Below are positions 60,273 through 60,463 of a DNA stretch of 60,463 nt, piece by piece (the stretch's first letter is position 1; every line of letters begins with the position of its first letter). A model generated the notes under the pieces. The model was not told the DNA's origin. It saw only the letters and a program-made list of their open reading frames with translations, and did not search any database. A program made the translations under genes and the position numbers. Source of the DNA: Clostridia bacterium (GTDB lineage Bacteria > Bacillota > Clostridia > Oscillospirales > RGIG577); contig JAFQZS010000044.1 of assembly GCA_017405765.1 (NCBI GenBank), positions 1 through 60,463 of the forward strand, written 5' to 3'.

Positions 60273-60294
60273 TATCGTCGCAAGTAAGCGGTGA
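60142..60294 (+). pseudogene. Truncated zinc-ribbon protein, 50 codons
   Basis: Starts with MDCPRCGTPMEDGVCPNCGF, a four-Cys zinc ribbon that usually heads a longer membrane or secreted protein. Excellent RBS (AAGGAGG) precedes ATG 60142. After about residue 24 the frame crosses into the repeated sequence and loses resemblance to protein, then stops. Likely the 5' end of a gene truncated by recombination or by the neighbouring insertion element. Confidence 0.6.
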
Positions 60295-60324
60295 TACGCA
60301 AAAGGGGAGCTGCAGCGATTTTTA

Positions 60325-60463
60325 GAGGCCGTCCCGAAAATTGTGTAAACCTCCGATAAGGTGTAAAATAGAAGCACCATATTGGAGGTTTAATTATGAG
60401 CAGCAGAAGAAAACGCAGTTCCGAGGAACGAGCACGGAGGGAGAAAATTCGTGAATTGCTGCA
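60325..60463 (+). mobile_element. Left end of an IS256-like insertion sequence (runs off the window)
   Basis: The terminus GAGGCCGTCCCGAAAATTGT and following GTAAACC resembles the IR of IS256-family elements in Clostridia, which often read GTAAATTGTGTAAAC. A promoter-like stretch and GGAGG lead to a transposase start codon at 60396. The right end is outside. Confidence 0.6.
60396..60463 (+). CDS. Transposase N-terminus, probable IS256 family (partial)
   Basis: Twenty-two codons are visible, starting MSSRRKRSSEERARREKIR, with TGGAGG 9 bases upstream. The basic helical start and adjacent IR fit an IS256/mutator-type transposase; the DDE domain is outside the window. Confidence 0.55.
   Translation, partial: MSSRRKRSSEERARREKIRELL

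Overview
The window looks like a chromosomal segment of an anaerobic, Gram-positive Clostridia-type bacterium (GC near 50 %). The signs are many consensus sigma-A promoters (TTGACA, 17-bp spacer, TATAAT), strong GGAGG ribosome binding sites, a T-box leader in front of pheST, an IreB-type phosphoprotein, a CarD-type regulator, the alr-mazEF neighbourhood, MEP-pathway isoprenoid genes, acetyl-CoA/crotonyl-CoA enzymes and a lar (nickel-pincer) operon. No rRNA, tRNA or CRISPR array was seen.

Layout. 1-890: right end of a charged phage- or ICE-like protein, followed by an SDR dehydrogenase, a membrane polyferredoxin and an L,D-transpeptidase. 3.6-8.1 kb: O-acetylhomoserine sulfhydrylase with its own promoter and a 22-codon upstream ORF ending in Cys-stop, then the convergent larB-larC-larE operon. 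8.1-13.7 kb: a two-gene membrane-protein operon, a hybrid histidine kinase, a Bcr/CflA-type MFS exporter and a polytopic membrane protein with a LuxR-type DNA-binding tail. 13.9-26.8 kb: two adjacent giant secreted proteins (2025 and 2167 residues) that share N- and C-terminal modules but differ in the middle. Both genes have the same palindrome placed exactly 28 bp upstream of the -10 box. 26.8-33.6 kb: serine acetyltransferase, a TetM-like ribosomal GTPase fused to a Rae1/YacP-like NYN nuclease, an M20 amidohydrolase, a stand-alone HPt protein, a NUDIX hydrolase and IreB. 33.6-42.9 kb: pheST under a T-box, acpS-nnr-alr, an integrase remnant, mazEF and two proteins of unknown function. 42.9-57.2 kb: Amidase_6 and Lin0512-family proteins, a crotonase, two thiolases with matching promoters, PspA, CarD, ispD-ispF, a polar amino-acid ABC transporter, greA, and a LysRS with an appended tRNA-binding domain. 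57.2-60.5 kb: a decaying accessory region with a nucleotidyltransferase, a treble-clef repeat protein with a putative endonuclease domain split by an in-frame TAA, a truncated zinc-ribbon gene, and the left end of an IS256-like element that runs off the window.

The best candidate for an undescribed system is the LuxR-type membrane regulator plus the two giant exoproteins (12.3-26.8 kb). The shared operator and fixed promoter geometry argue that the two exoproteins are one regulon, and the regulator encoded immediately upstream is the natural candidate to control them. Other items worth attention are the ribosomal-GTPase/A-site-nuclease fusion, the Cys-ending leader peptide, and two similar phased-hexamer arrays that mark likely integration scars downstream of alr and lysS.

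All domain names come from reading motifs by eye. No database search or computed statistic supports them.
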